A program made the translations under genes and the position numbers. A DNA stretch of 64,000 nt from Ceratothoa steindachneri (Eukaryota; Arthropoda; Malacostraca; Isopoda; Cymothoidae): positions 127,640,437 through 127,704,436 of the forward strand of contig OZ018321.1 of assembly GCA_963969495.1 (NCBI GenBank). The letters are read 5' to 3'. The notes beneath the pieces are model-generated. The model saw nothing but the letters and a program-made list of their open reading frames with translations, did no database searches and was not told the DNA's origin. Positions 21,090-31,445 of the stretch are shown here, piece after piece (positions within the stretch are counted from its first letter, which is position 1; every line of letters begins with the position of its first letter).

Positions 21090-23775
21090 TGGATAAAACA
21101 GATCTTAAGATTCTACAGCTCAACGTTAACGGATGGAAAAGCAAAAGGATAATGTATAGAACATTTTTAGGAAACTAGACCCGGACATAATTCTAATTTT
21201 GGCACACGGCGTAAATCTTCAAGAAGACCAGATTAAAATCTGGAATTACTATGTTATAGCGGTCAACCCGACGGGAGAACTACAAGACGGGGCAGTTATA
21301 GCAATCAGAAAGGATATTGAATATAGAACTTGCAATGAATGGGACGAAGCCTACATCGCAGTGGAGATCAAAATGGAATTGACGAATATCATTATAGCAA
21401 CAGGATACCAACCACCAAGAAGAAACCAACTGCCCATTCAGAACTTCCTTAGAATTTTTAATAATAGGTTATTAGTGTTATTTTTCGGTGACCTGAACGC
21501 ACACTGTCAAGAGAGCGGATATATACGAAGAAACGGGATAGGAAGAGACCTCGGAACTATGTTCACTAGAGGTATCTGTTAAAGACTTGGACCGGACTAC
21601 CCCACCTACGTGAGGATAAACGCAGCCACTAAACCAGACATCTGATTGGGCAATAACTATCTTCCATATAATTACTATATGAGGCCAGAAGATATCCCAT
21701 GTACGGACTACACAGCGACTCTGCTCACCCTCAACCAAAGACCAATCCAGATCCCAGGGAGGATAACAAAAGCCTTTTATAGAGCAGACTGGGAGACATA
21801 CAAGAGAGAATTAAGCACATATCAGCCGATCAAACTAGACTGCGCATCGCAAGAAGAGATAGACGAAGAACTAGAAACTATTAGAATTTGATCAAAAAGG
21901 CGGATAGAAAAGCCATCCCAAGAAACAGCTACTCGACGATTAAGACCTTTACCTGGTCTCCAGAGATAATAAGAAACGATCAACGACTAAGGAAATTGCA
22001 GACAACATAAGGAGAAACGGACCAACGAGGGAGCTACTCAACGCAATGCAGAGGATAAAGAGGATTCTTAATACGGAAATAATAAAAAAACAAAATCAGG
22101 AAAACAATAAAAACAAATGAAAGGAAAATCAGAGGACAAGAAGATGATCCTGAAGGATGATTAAGGACACAAGATAGAAGATAGTGACGCAATAAAACAA
22201 TTATTTAAAGAACACTGGAAGAACATTTTTAACATTAGTGAAGAGGACAATAAAGACTTCAACAGGGACTTCGAGCGAAATACCACAAGACAACTCGAAC
22301 TAGAAGCGGAGAGGATAATCCTTACAGAAATGTAGATGCAGCAAGAGACACCTTGGACGGTAACGACGCAAGAATTACCGTCCAAGAATTGAAAAACACA
22401 ATCGCTCAGTTTAAGCAGAAGGCACCAAGTAGATCAGAGTTCACTAAGAGGCACTACGAACAAGCGACTGAAAAAATACTGCAGGGAATTACTTCAGTAT
22501 TTAAGGCCAGCCTTAACACCGGCTACTTCCCGAAAGAAATTAAAGTAGCCAAGATGATTTTCATACCCAAAGCTGGCAAGTCTACTACACGAGTGGTGAA
22601 TTACAGACCTATATCTCTACTCAACTTCATCAGGAAGATGTTCGAGAAAATTATGAGCACTCGCCTAAATGAGCACCTCGAAGCTAATGACCTTCTAAAT
22701 AAATTTCAATTCGGCTTCAGAAAGAAAAGAAGCACAGAGATGGCCCTCGCGCTCATAACAGAAAAAATAGCTAAAGCAAAAAAAGAAAAGGCTAGCGTTG
22801 ATATAGTCTGCAGGGATGTATCCAAAGCTTTTGACAAAGTATGGAGGAACGGAATGCAACATAAGATATTGTAATTACGCCTAGATAGCAAGATGAAAAG
22901 GCTACTTTGCAATTACATAACCGAACGAAACGCATTTATCAAAATGGGGAAACTACTATGGAGATAAATTCAAGATGGAGGCTGGCCTTCCGCAAGGAGG
23001 ATGTCTGAGTCCAACATTATACTCTACATATACCTCAGGCATTCCTCCGCCAGCTACATACGGGTGCCTAAATATACAGTTCGCAGATGACATCACACAG
23101 ATGGTCGTCTGCCCTTATAGGAACCCTGATATGCAAGCAAGACTGACAGCAGAAGAAATACGACGGATCAACGCTGAAAAACAGTGGACTATCGGCACCA
23201 ACAGGAATAAATTTAAAATCGTACCAATACACAGGAGGAGACTCAGAAACATTGTGATCGAAGGAAACAGATACGAATACACAAACAAAGCTACAGTGCT
23301 GACATTGACGATTACGAAGAGAGGATACACCAATCATGCGAGAGAAAGAGTAGGAAAAGGAAGAAAGAGACTCGGGCTACTATTTAGGCTCAGGGCACTT
23401 AAAAGAACAAACAAGAAGAAAATTTATCAAGCTTTAATCCATTCAACAATGGTATACCCGGTGATACCATTGGATACAATCTCAAAAAGTAATGTTATCG
23501 TACTGCAACGAATACAGAACAAGGCAGTTTTGATAATCACGAACAAAAGAAGAATAGACAGAAGAAGACAGCAAGATTTGCATCGCGAAGCAAGAATTTA
23601 GCCAATCAACAAGATTATAGAGAAAAAGGACAAGAAACTCATCCAAACCACGCAACGCGAGATAGGAGAGGAAGTAATGGCCATGATCACCCAGAGACAA
23701 GAAGGGAGAGCACGTAGAGACTTCCCCAACTATACTTCAAAGATCAACGAAGAAGAGGACGAAGTGTTCACATGA
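21090..23775 (+). pseudogene. LINE ORF2 pseudogene, endonuclease and RT (copy D)
   Basis: Begins MDKTDLKILQLNVNGW at 21090, then shifts. The long endonuclease frame 21199-21579 has YVIAVNP, ATGYQPPRR, FFGDLNAHC and ends at a TAA. It resumes to DIPCTDYTATLLTL, where the SDH motif reads TDY. RT: 22353-22872 carries GYFPKEIKVAKMIFIPKAGK, NYRPISLLNF, FQFGFRKKRSTEMALALI and VCRDVSKAFDKVW (motif A). After a stop and frameshift 22975-23601 carries GLPQGGCLSPTLYSTYTSGI (motif B) and IQFADDITQM (motif C). Both halves of the RT active site survive but in different frames. Family function is target-primed reverse transcription. Confidence 0.85.
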
Positions 23776-24540
23776 TGAGAACAAACAGAGGGAGTAAGTA
23801 AACAAAGTTAGAAAAAGCTAGAAATAATAAAAAGAAACATAAAAGGATAAACAAGACACAGGTATTATAAAATAGAAAGGAGAAAACTTTATACCAGTGA
23901 AGGAAAACAACTAAAACAACGGTTTGAACGCCACATCACAGCAACAATAACACAGATTTAAAAACATGACATAAAACGAACATAAAGGATAAACCTGATA
24001 CTCAGGCAACTATTTCTATTCATTTGAATTCTAAACTATAACATTTCTAAATGCCAGAGATTAGCGTGATCTCCGCGTATACTTTGCATTCAATTGCACA
24101 TCTTCTACTTTCTTCTTTTCCATCTACATTTTATTCTATCCTTCACACTGGGCTTAACACAGCATACGTGGGACAGGGGCACTAGAGATTGAATGAACAG
24201 ACAGGATGTAGTACATTCCGTGGTTCTGATTCTACGTAAAGCTGTAGGTCCGCCGATCACCTTGGTCCCCTTTTAATCTTCCACATTACTTCAAACTTTG
24301 CTATCCCCCTTTCCCTTTCCTCTTCCTCTCCCTTTTCCCTATCCAGAAGTCCAACAGGACTCTGGAGGGAGAGGGGAGACTAGGAGGGCCTAGTGCCCTT
24401 CCCTCCCCCCCCCTGGTCATCTTAGGATGACCGGAAGGGGAGGGGGAACGGCTTGGCGATCTATTCTATCTCACTTTCCACACCTTTTCTACTATACTTT
24501 ACTCTTTTTTTTCTTTCACTCTGTCAGATCCTCACTCCAC
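23776..24540 (+). other. 3' UTR of LINE copy D
   Basis: No coding motif. AACAACGGTTTGAACGCC at about 23916 and the block TTCTACGTAAAGCTGTAGGT at 24230 are shared with copy C near 17335 and 17595. A C/T-rich then G/A-rich stretch (24290-24440) follows. Confidence 0.55.
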
Positions 24541-24579
24541 TCATTACATCGGTAAAGGAAGCGAAATCATCTCAAAACG

Positions 24580-24612
24580 CTCCGAAGATGATCGAATAAG
24601 ATCGAAAGCTCA
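24580..24612 (+). other. Hammerhead-ribozyme-like core (weak)
   Basis: CCGAAGAT, then GATC-loop-GATC, then GAAAGC. It resembles the CUGANGA, stem II, GAAA order of hammerhead cores that occur in retroelement tails. The U of CUGANGA is C here, and I cannot define stems I and III. A decayed motif or chance resemblance are both possible. Confidence 0.2.
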
Positions 24613-24809
24613 GCAATTTAGTTTGTTTTTTTACCAAACACATTCATTTAAAAAAGAGATGAATACTGGACAAGTGATGCACCCTCTACAAGATGGAATA
24701 ACAAAGATAGTTAGAAGAAGATAAAGTTGCCAAAAGAAATTAATTAAGGCAAAATAGACAATGGTCTTCAACAAAATTTGCATTCAGGAAACACTGATAC
24801 CCATCTACC

Positions 24810-24813
<4 letters not shown>

Positions 24814-24875
<62 letters not shown>
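24814..24875. repeat. (AT)n microsatellite
   Basis: About 62 bp of AT dinucleotide immediately left of a SINE-like sequence. Confidence 0.97.
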
Positions 24876-24877
<2 letters not shown>

Positions 24878-24878
24878 G

Positions 24879-24985
24879 TTGAGAATACTGACTCAGTGAA
24901 TAAGCGTCGTGGTTCTTATAGCAAAGAGCTCTTGAGAACATAGGTTCGAATTCAACTTTGTTTCCACTTTCAAATATCGATTAAA
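24879..24985 (+). repeat. tRNA-derived SINE-like element
   Basis: An A-box-like CTGACTCAGTGAATAAGC near 24889 and a B-box-like AGGTTCGAATTC near 24942, followed by TTTCCACTTTC. This repeats the layout at 7625-7735, so it is probably the same SINE family. It does not fold as an intact tRNA. Confidence 0.5.
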
Positions 24986-25147
24986 ATAGTCACCATATTT
25001 TCTCCATATCTAAAAATCTCATTTTCCTTTCTGAAGCTTTTTGTATAGTTTACCTAATCTATTCCAAAGAGTTTTACTGGTTGTGATACCAGTTTTCATT
25101 TCCTTAACTACATTGATTGTTGTATATCAATGTGATATGATTTTTCC

Positions 25148-25266
<119 letters not shown>

Positions 25267-25675
25267 TGTAGATGTCCATTACTCAAAACAAGAGAAGGAA
25301 TATTGTTACAACTTGGAACTGGTGTCCCCCGTCGGTGCCTCGCCCCAGATTTCTCTTCCTACAAATAATCATAGTTATTTAACCCGAGGAACTATGTTGA
25401 CGATATTTTAACTCAATATACAACAAAGCCATGTTTCACAATAGTAAAAATATTCAAACTATATCATTAATATTTCTCTTATAGTATAAAAACTTGTAGT
25501 TTATGTATATAAGATTTCATCTGGCGACATCGTTGGTACACCGTAGCCTAACCTTATTTTCAAAACGTACACCGACATATCTATTTTGTGTTTTTTTCTT
25601 TCCTTCAATAGTGAAAATGACGTTGTCAGAAGGACACCTTGTTCTCATTTAAGCTTTTTACATTGACAAAGATGG
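25267..25675. other. Unassigned stretch
   Basis: No recognisable ORF. TGGTGTCCCCCGTCGG at about 25319 looks superficially like a retroelement primer-binding site, but no LTR pair or gag is near. Nothing else identified. Confidence 0.35.
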
Positions 25676-25679
25676 AAGA

Positions 25680-26570
25680 GTGGAAAATTAATACGAGAGT
25701 TCCCTGGCAAATGTTGGAAAAGACGTACAGTAGAAAAACAGGAACCGCCACCAATAAAACAAGAAGGAGCAGGGGGAATTAGGCAACAAATCCCAGATAC
25801 AGGAATATCCTAAATTAACCTCTCAAGACAATGAACCTTCTACTCATATATCACAACGGACAAGTTACCAAAAATTTGAATATTGGTAGGACTTTTGTGC
25901 AACCTGCAACAAAAAGATTCTAACATCAAGAAAAATAGATAATATGAAGGATAAAAGAAAAACTGGGAGCTGACGCTTGCTTGATAATTTTTCATTTAAT
26001 AGTATTATGAAAATTTTATTCACGGGTAGGGATTTTACACTACAAATTCAACAAAAGCCTCAAAATGCTGCGATATTTAATGAATAGTTTGTATCATGAA
26101 ATATTAAAATTAAAAAAAGTGATGATATATGCAAGACTTTCCTGGAACGGTGAAACTAACCTTCATTGTATTGAAACCGAAACGATAAACTTGCATTCCG
26201 TAAATGAATTTTTTAAGAACATATAAGAGCGAAGTTATTGCCAGACTGTTGACGTCTCTATCCAGAAAATGCTTTATGTTTTGAACAACATGGGGTACCT
26301 TCAGATACAAGCCAGCCACACAGGCGTATAACCATAATTCTTTAGAAAGAATGATTTTTCTCCACAAAGACCAGAATGTAACCCGATGGATTATTCGATT
26401 GGGGAGTCACTGGAAGAGGTTTATTGTAGAAAACGCCAACAAATTTACTGAGCTTGAATTAAAAAAAAAATATATTGGAATCATGGCAAGAAATTGATGT
26501 GATTGAACTGCAACGAAGCATCTGTGTATGAAAGAAAGGACTTCGATTATTTTGTCAAAATGGTCCATTT
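25680..26570 (+). pseudogene. Tc1/mariner-like transposase pseudogene (second family)
   Basis: Read in changing frames: FPGKCWKRRTVEK-like basic region at about 25700 (DNA-binding linker), then MKILFTGRDFTL near 26010 (compare ILFTDEK, with the first Asp changed). EQHGVPSDTS follows near 26283 (compare QQDGAPSHTS, with the second Asp read as His). It ends SPQRPECNPMDYSIG near 26370 (compare SPDLNPMDYSIW, third Asp kept). Spacing between the second and third positions is about 32 residues, with possible deletions. The NPMDYS form differs from the mariner at 6222 and the element at 13683. Terminal repeats were not identified. Confidence 0.65.
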
Positions 26571-26930
26571 GCTAATTTAAATTTAATTCGTTAAAAAAAA
26601 TTATACAATGATATTGGTGTTTTTTCTCGAGTTATTCGTTTTGTATACTATAAAAAATGTATAAATAATATAATTTTTACTTTTTTAATATTGTAAAAAA
26701 AAGGTTTGTTGCGAATTGAGTTAAAGTATTGTTTTAACATAGGCCCATAGTTTGTTTAGATATGCTTACTTGAAAAATGAGAACTTTTGAGGCTCAACCG
26801 ATATACAGGGTGACCCACCCAACCCCACCCCCAAACCCTCCCAAACGGGCCACACCTTTAGAGAGGCTTCACTCATGTTTTGTCGAATTAAGAAATGAAG
26901 CCTATCTAAAGTTGGGGCGGTTTTATGCGT

Positions 26931-26933
<3 letters not shown>
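26571..26933. other. Non-coding flank with a transposon-like end
   Basis: AT-rich to 26760. TACAGGGTGACCC at 26803-26815 resembles a Tc1/mariner terminus like that at 13681, but I find no partner end. A C-rich then A/G-mixed stretch leads into the next microsatellite. Confidence 0.3.

Positions 26934-26999
<66 letters not shown>
26934..26999. repeat. (AT)n microsatellite
   Basis: About 66 bp of AT dinucleotide; open frames on both strands over it are artefacts. Confidence 0.97.
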
Positions 27000-27000
<1 letters not shown>

Positions 27001-27304
27001 CAAAGCCGACAAAGAAAATGAAACGAAGACTCGAGGGCTTTCGAACTCAATTCCTCTATTCCTATTTTATTATCAAGGAATGGCAGAAAGCACAACAAAA
27101 AACCGTAATAATTAAGCAAAATGGTGAGGAGAAAGAACTCCCACAACAAGATATTAAATCAAACATGAAATAAATTAGCGGGATATAGATTAAATAAAAA
27201 ATATAGATAAAAATAGGTTACTCGCGACCAAAAGCGAAATATAAGACAAATCGGGAGATTCAAAAAGAAAACAATTGACACCAAACTCGCAGAGTCACCT
27301 TCAA

Positions 27305-28395
27305 TAAAATAGGTTACGAAGAAAATCTATTGCCCAAATTTAAAGCCATGATTCAAGAGGGCGATTAAAATATCGTATGTATTAGCGAGACGTGGTTAGA
27401 TACAGCTTCTAGGGACCTTATTGCGATTTAATATAGAAGGGTACAAAATCCATCACAAGGACCGACTAACTGGGAGAGGCGGGGGAGTTTTAGCTTACGT
27501 AAAAGAGGGAATAAATGCAATGACGATGGCCGCGACGACCGCAAATATGAAGAGCGAGGTTCTGTTAATTGAGGTCGAGTGTGCTAAAAATAATATAATT
27601 AACTAAGCCGTTACTTATCGCGCCCACATCCCAAATAAAATCAGAGTACGTACTACTCTTTAAGTGCCTTTCATCTATGGTGAGTAAAGGAAAAACAATA
27701 ATTTGTGTTGATTTCAATTACCCTAACGTTAACTATACAAACTATCCTTCGGATGAAGTTGGGGAGAGATTGGTCAATTTCATTAAGGATAATTTTCTTG
27801 TGCAAAAAGTAGAGGAACCTACACATGATCAAAATATACTTGATTTGATTATCTCAGCAGAGAAGACTGGTAGAAAATGTTTGCGTGGGTGAGTTTTTGG
27901 CGACGAGTGACCATAATGTAATTAAGTTCGAAATTAATACAAACGTAGAGGTAAAAGAGAGCTCACAACTAATCCCACGATTTGGGAGTTGTAATTTTGA
28001 AACCTTCCGTGACCTGATTAAGAGGATAAACTGGAAAATATTTTTTCATAATAAGACATTAGAGGGAAGGTACTCGGAGCTACAGCAAGATGTGCTCACG
28101 GTGGATTCAGAATTAGTTAAGTACGTACGTCGAAAGAATGGAAAGTAAAAAAGAGCACCGTGGGTTAGCCCTTTAATAATTAACTTAATTCGGGAGCGTA
28201 ATAAAGACTATCAAAATTTAAGAATAAAACGAAACGATAACAAATCGGGAAAATTACGTAGACTCTCGAAGGCTGGTAAAGCGGGCCATTAGAGAAGCTA
28301 AGCTGAAATATGAAAAAGAACTTGCTATAAATTCGAAACACGAACCGAAATGGTTTTACAGTTACGTTAACAGTAGAAAGCCCATAAAGGGTTCA
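27305..28395 (+). pseudogene. CR1/L2-like LINE endonuclease pseudogene
   Basis: Distinct from families 1 and 2. MIQEGD, a stop, then NIVCISETWLD at about 27350-27405 holds the metal-binding Glu. 27421-27603 gives IEGYKIHHKDRLTGRGGGVL and AYVKEGI. 27677-27890 gives IICVDFNYPNVNY (compare GDFN), VEEPTHDQNILDLIIS, and after a shift LATSDHNVIKFEI (SDH intact) at about 27900. A basic linker follows to KWFYSYVNSRKP at 28340-28385. These are standard motifs of a CR1/L2-type APE endonuclease and the start of the pre-RT linker. The expected RT does not follow: Penelope RT starts abruptly near 28400. Confidence 0.75.
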
Positions 28396-29708
28396 ATAGG
28401 GCGCTTAGTGAGCTTTGATCTAGAAACTCTTTTTACCAATGTACCCGTTGATGAAGCCCTTAAAGTATTATCTAATGTATTAAGCAACCCGAGATTAAAC
28501 CTGCCATTACCTCAAACAAAAATTATTAATCTAGAAACTTTGCTTCACTGAAAATGTTTTTAATAGTGATATGGGTTTCTTCCGCCAAAAACATGGGCTG
28601 AGTATAGGAAATCTTTTGTCACCCATTCTGTGCAATCTTTTTATGGAACATTTCGAAATGTCGCTACTCCCCTCTGTGACCACATTCCCAAATTTTGTAT
28701 GGTACAGATATGTTGATGACGTCATAACAATGTGGCCTTTAAATCAACTGGAATCTATTGACAATTTCTTAAACAACCTCAATAACCTACACCCTACCAT
28801 AACATTCAAATTTGAATGGGAAAATAATAATTGTTTACCTTTCCTCGATGTTAAAATTGTAAGAGTAAATGACCGACCTACCTTCTCTGTATACCGTAAA
28901 ACCACTAATTCAAATACTTACATCCATTTTTACTCTTGTCATGATATAGAAGTTAAAAAAGCCATTGTAATTAATGTCTATGTTTTTGAGAGGTTTTAGA
29001 ATTTGTGACCCATGTTTCTTGTCTGATGAAATTATTTTCACCATCAGTACATTTATAGAACTAAAATATCCCCTCCATATCATCAATGGATGCTTATCCA
29101 AGGCCAAGTCAAACTTCTATTGCCCTAAAAGTATGAACCCAGATACTAAAAGAAACTGCCGCTCCCTTCCATTTTCTCCTTTACTCAAAGGTTTAAATAG
29201 TATCTTTTCCCCTAACCGCACCACTTTTAAATACCCTTCTACCATTAAAAAATCATTCCCTACCACCAAACCTATAGAAGAAACCAACGAAGCAGGAGTC
29301 TATTTAATCCCCTGTAAAGAAATTAACTGCCCTTTATTTTACATAGGCGGGGAAACACAGCCTCTATTCTTTTCACACACACTAATAACTTTAATCACTC
29401 TATAGACTTCTCAGAGGCCAAACTACCTGTGTAAAGACTTCCGCAAAAGAAAGGTCATTGAATCCACCCTTATAGATGAAATCCCCAACTTTAACCTTTC
29501 AGATGTGCAATTTAAATGCAGCCCCTACGTCAAAGATAAAATTTTAAAAGATATCCTTAATGAACTTAAATTCACACCCCCTGATCAGGAACTCCAATTA
29601 TATCCCATAGTTTTTGCTCCAATTTACACAAAAAAACTTTATTATGGCAAGATCTGTAAATTATGGAGACCATATGTGTTCAACATCATTTTCAGGCATT
29701 TTAAATAA
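28396..29708 (+). pseudogene. Penelope RT plus GIY-YIG endonuclease pseudogene
   Basis: RT motif A region FDLETLFTNVP (about 28413-28445), motif B GLSIGNLLSPILCNLFMEHF (about 28596-28655; Ser-Ile replaces the usual Pro-Met) and motif C WYRYVDDVITMW (about 28700-28735). Then LPFLDVKI and TYIHFYSCH, the usual thumb-region landmarks. After a frame change at about 28975, the C-terminal part ends with AGVYLIPC and FYIGGET (29297-29352), the GIY-YIG nuclease signature in which Val-Tyr and Tyr-Ile-Gly are visible. A stop at 29403 breaks the nuclease; 29505-29706 continues the C-terminal tail. Reverse transcription with a GIY-YIG nick is the family role. Confidence 0.85.
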
Positions 29709-29720
29709 GTTTTAAAAACT
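28396..29720 (+). mobile_element. Penelope-like element, 5'-truncated
   Basis: RT and GIY-YIG endonuclease order on the plus strand, typical of Penelope-like elements. The upstream part is missing, with the sequence joined directly to the CR1/L2-like linker. The downstream boundary near 29720 is placed after the last motif. Confidence 0.8.
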
Positions 29721-29949
29721 TTTTTGGTGTGAATGGGTGCATTAGTTAATGTTTCCATTATTTTGTCCAACCCCTGTATAGCTTTACTAGCAACAAAATA
29801 ATATTTAAATATACACAAATATTGGGTTTAAAGGGAATGGTCGCACAGACAGAGTTAAATGTCTACGCGAGATACAGGTGGGTTAATTAGGGGATTGTGG
29901 AGGTCAGAATCTTGAAAATTGCTATTAACTTGTTCTAATCTAAAAGATC
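29721..29949. other. Spacer between two Penelope fragments
   Basis: No motif recognised; probably 3' UTR sequence of the plus-strand Penelope copy. Confidence 0.35.
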
Positions 29950-30310
29950 TTTATAAAATGCGCATAAGTAGATTCATCGTTAGTAATTCGCTCATTTTTT
30001 TTCATAATATTTTTGTTTATCTAAAAGGAATATTGCACCAGATTTGTGGGCTTTGGTGATATGAATAGTAGGATCCTTCTTGAGGTCATTTATAGCCCCA
30101 CGCAAACCTAATGGGACGAGGTAATCGAAGAATGGTACACGAAGCATTTAGCAATAGAAATATATTCACTATACTTCTCTAAATTAATAAAACTCTTAGC
30201 AAGTGATACACTGCATGTTCGAGAGTTCTTAGTCTGGGCACTGACCTCGATGAGTCACTGAAGTTTGTGGTTAACTTTTCGCTCGAGTTTCCTAATCCTA
30301 TTTTTAATCG
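29950..30310 (-). pseudogene. Penelope-like N-terminal fragment, inverted
   Basis: On the minus strand, across frames, I read VLLI-like then KYSEYISIAKCF, CVGL, DLKKDPTIHITKAHKSGAI, and LLDKQKYYEKMNELL followed by DESTYAH. That matches the pre-RT region of Penelope proteins (xDLKxDxxIxIxxADKxGxxVxLD pattern). It is oriented opposite to the RT copy at 28396-29720. The RT that should follow toward lower coordinates is absent. Inference: a separate truncated copy, or an inverted partial copy made during insertion. Confidence 0.6.
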
Positions 30311-30390
30311 ATATGCCGCTAATTCTTTTTATGATTGTATAATATTTTGTTTTGGGTGTTCTATTTCCTTACTTATTTGCTCATTTAATA

Positions 30391-31166
30391 CAGTTTTCGG
30401 ATCTTTTCTCTTATTATGGCGCAATTTCGTCTCCTAAGCCAGATGGCTGAACGGCCGGCAAAGGAGGCTGAACAGCCTCTTTCATGCGCGCGAATCTAGT
30501 TATAGGATAATTTCTATGTAAAGTATTGTGTGGGTTTGGAGGCCGAATAAGAGGAAACTAAAAAATAAAAGCTAAGGAAAGTAAAAAAGAAAAAGCTAAG
30601 CGCTATTTAATAGATAAAACTTTACAATGTCTTTGTAAATTTGAGCAACTAATTTTTTTCTTTATTTCGTTGCCTCCATTAAAACTCGCACATCTAGGAG
30701 TCGATCAGAGAACGAGCAGCTCCACATTCTTTTTTATTCCCCATTTTCGCCTTGGCCCAAAGCGACTCTATTTGGTTTGTGTGGGCACCTGTTTCTGGAT
30801 CTTTAAAGTTCTGCGAGTGGTTAAGAGTCAAATGATCATACCGCATCTCAGCAAGGATTAATTATAGATAATAATGTTTCTGTCGATGTATCAGGAACTG
30901 CATACATGAAACACTCACACGTCTTCCTGCAAATCCCTCTGAAAACTCACTGCAATGGTTAAAACTTCCAGACATTTTTTTTTCTAGCAAGTTCGTACGG
31001 TGTCATTTTTCTAAGCCTAAAAACAATGCTTATACTTCTAAAAAACAAACAAAGGATATGGTAACACTAAAGATGTCACATCCTAATCACTCGAGTAGCC
31101 GGCCGTTCAGCCATCTGGCTGAGGAGACGAAATTGCGCCATAATAATAGAAAAGATCCCAGTTTTC
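30391..31166 (-). mobile_element. Merlin-type DNA transposon, internally deleted, with 8-bp TSD
   Basis: Element 30399-31158 (760 bp) is flanked by an exact direct repeat CAGTTTTC at 30391-30398 and 31159-31166. Its ends are ~61-bp inverted repeats (30399-30459 and 31098-31158) differing at about two positions. Both start GGATCTTTTCT and include GGCGCAATTTCGTCTCCT and AGCCAGATGGCTGAACGGCC in sequence (right end inverted). The 8-bp duplication and the coding remnant inside fit the Merlin superfamily. Confidence 0.88.
30660..30860 (-). pseudogene. Merlin/IS1016-like transposase C-terminal fragment
   Basis: Minus strand reads [20 protein letters not shown], then [22 protein letters not shown], a stop, MCEF and another stop. 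The pattern NHSxNFxDPxTGAHTxxIE followed by a SLIDSYMCEF-like end is typical of the ISXO2/IS1016-type transposase domain of Merlin elements; the Glu of IES is the expected third acidic residue. The N-terminal two thirds are deleted. Stops replace a Tyr and a Met or Trp position. It is a relic that can only be mobilised in trans, if at all. Confidence 0.8.
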
Positions 31167-31294
31167 TGTTGTTTCCGTCATTCCTTGATAATGAACTTGG
31201 AAGAGAGTTCGAAAGTACTTTGAATCTTCGTTTCATTATTCTTGTAGGATTTGTTTCATTTATTGTTTACTCACGCGATACTTTGTGAGTTTTC
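31167..31294. other. Short flank, nothing recognised
   Basis: Between the Merlin target duplication and a microsatellite; no motif. Confidence 0.3.
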
Positions 31295-31303
31295 CACACA
31301 CAT

Positions 31304-31360
<57 letters not shown>

Positions 31361-31383
31361 GCATACAACATGGCCTTTTACCT

Positions 31384-31443
<60 letters not shown>
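31295..31443. repeat. Compound (CA)n(TA)n and second (AT)n microsatellite
   Basis: (CA)n at about 31295-31320 runs into (TA)n to 31360. About 25 bp of unique sequence follows, then (AT)n at 31386-31443. The compound structure suggests expansion from a CA/TA boundary. Confidence 0.95.

Positions 31444-31445
<2 letters not shown>

Larger units (their letters stand above)
19700..24540 (+). mobile_element. Family-1 LINE, copy D (near full length, mutated)
   Basis: Contains ORF1 (19763-20991), ORF2 (about 21090-23775) and a 3' UTR to roughly 24540. It is the longest family-1 copy in the window and serves as reference for the insertions in copy C. The ORF1 C-terminal YKWE module seen in copies A, B, F and G is missing here. 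Confidence 0.85.

Noticed and set aside
25311..25340. Primer-binding site of an LTR element (TGGTGTCCCCCGTCGG)
   Set aside because: No LTR pair, gag or pol near it.
26803..26815. Terminus of another Tc1/mariner element (TACAGGGTGACCC)
   Set aside because: No matching inverted end was found within several kb.
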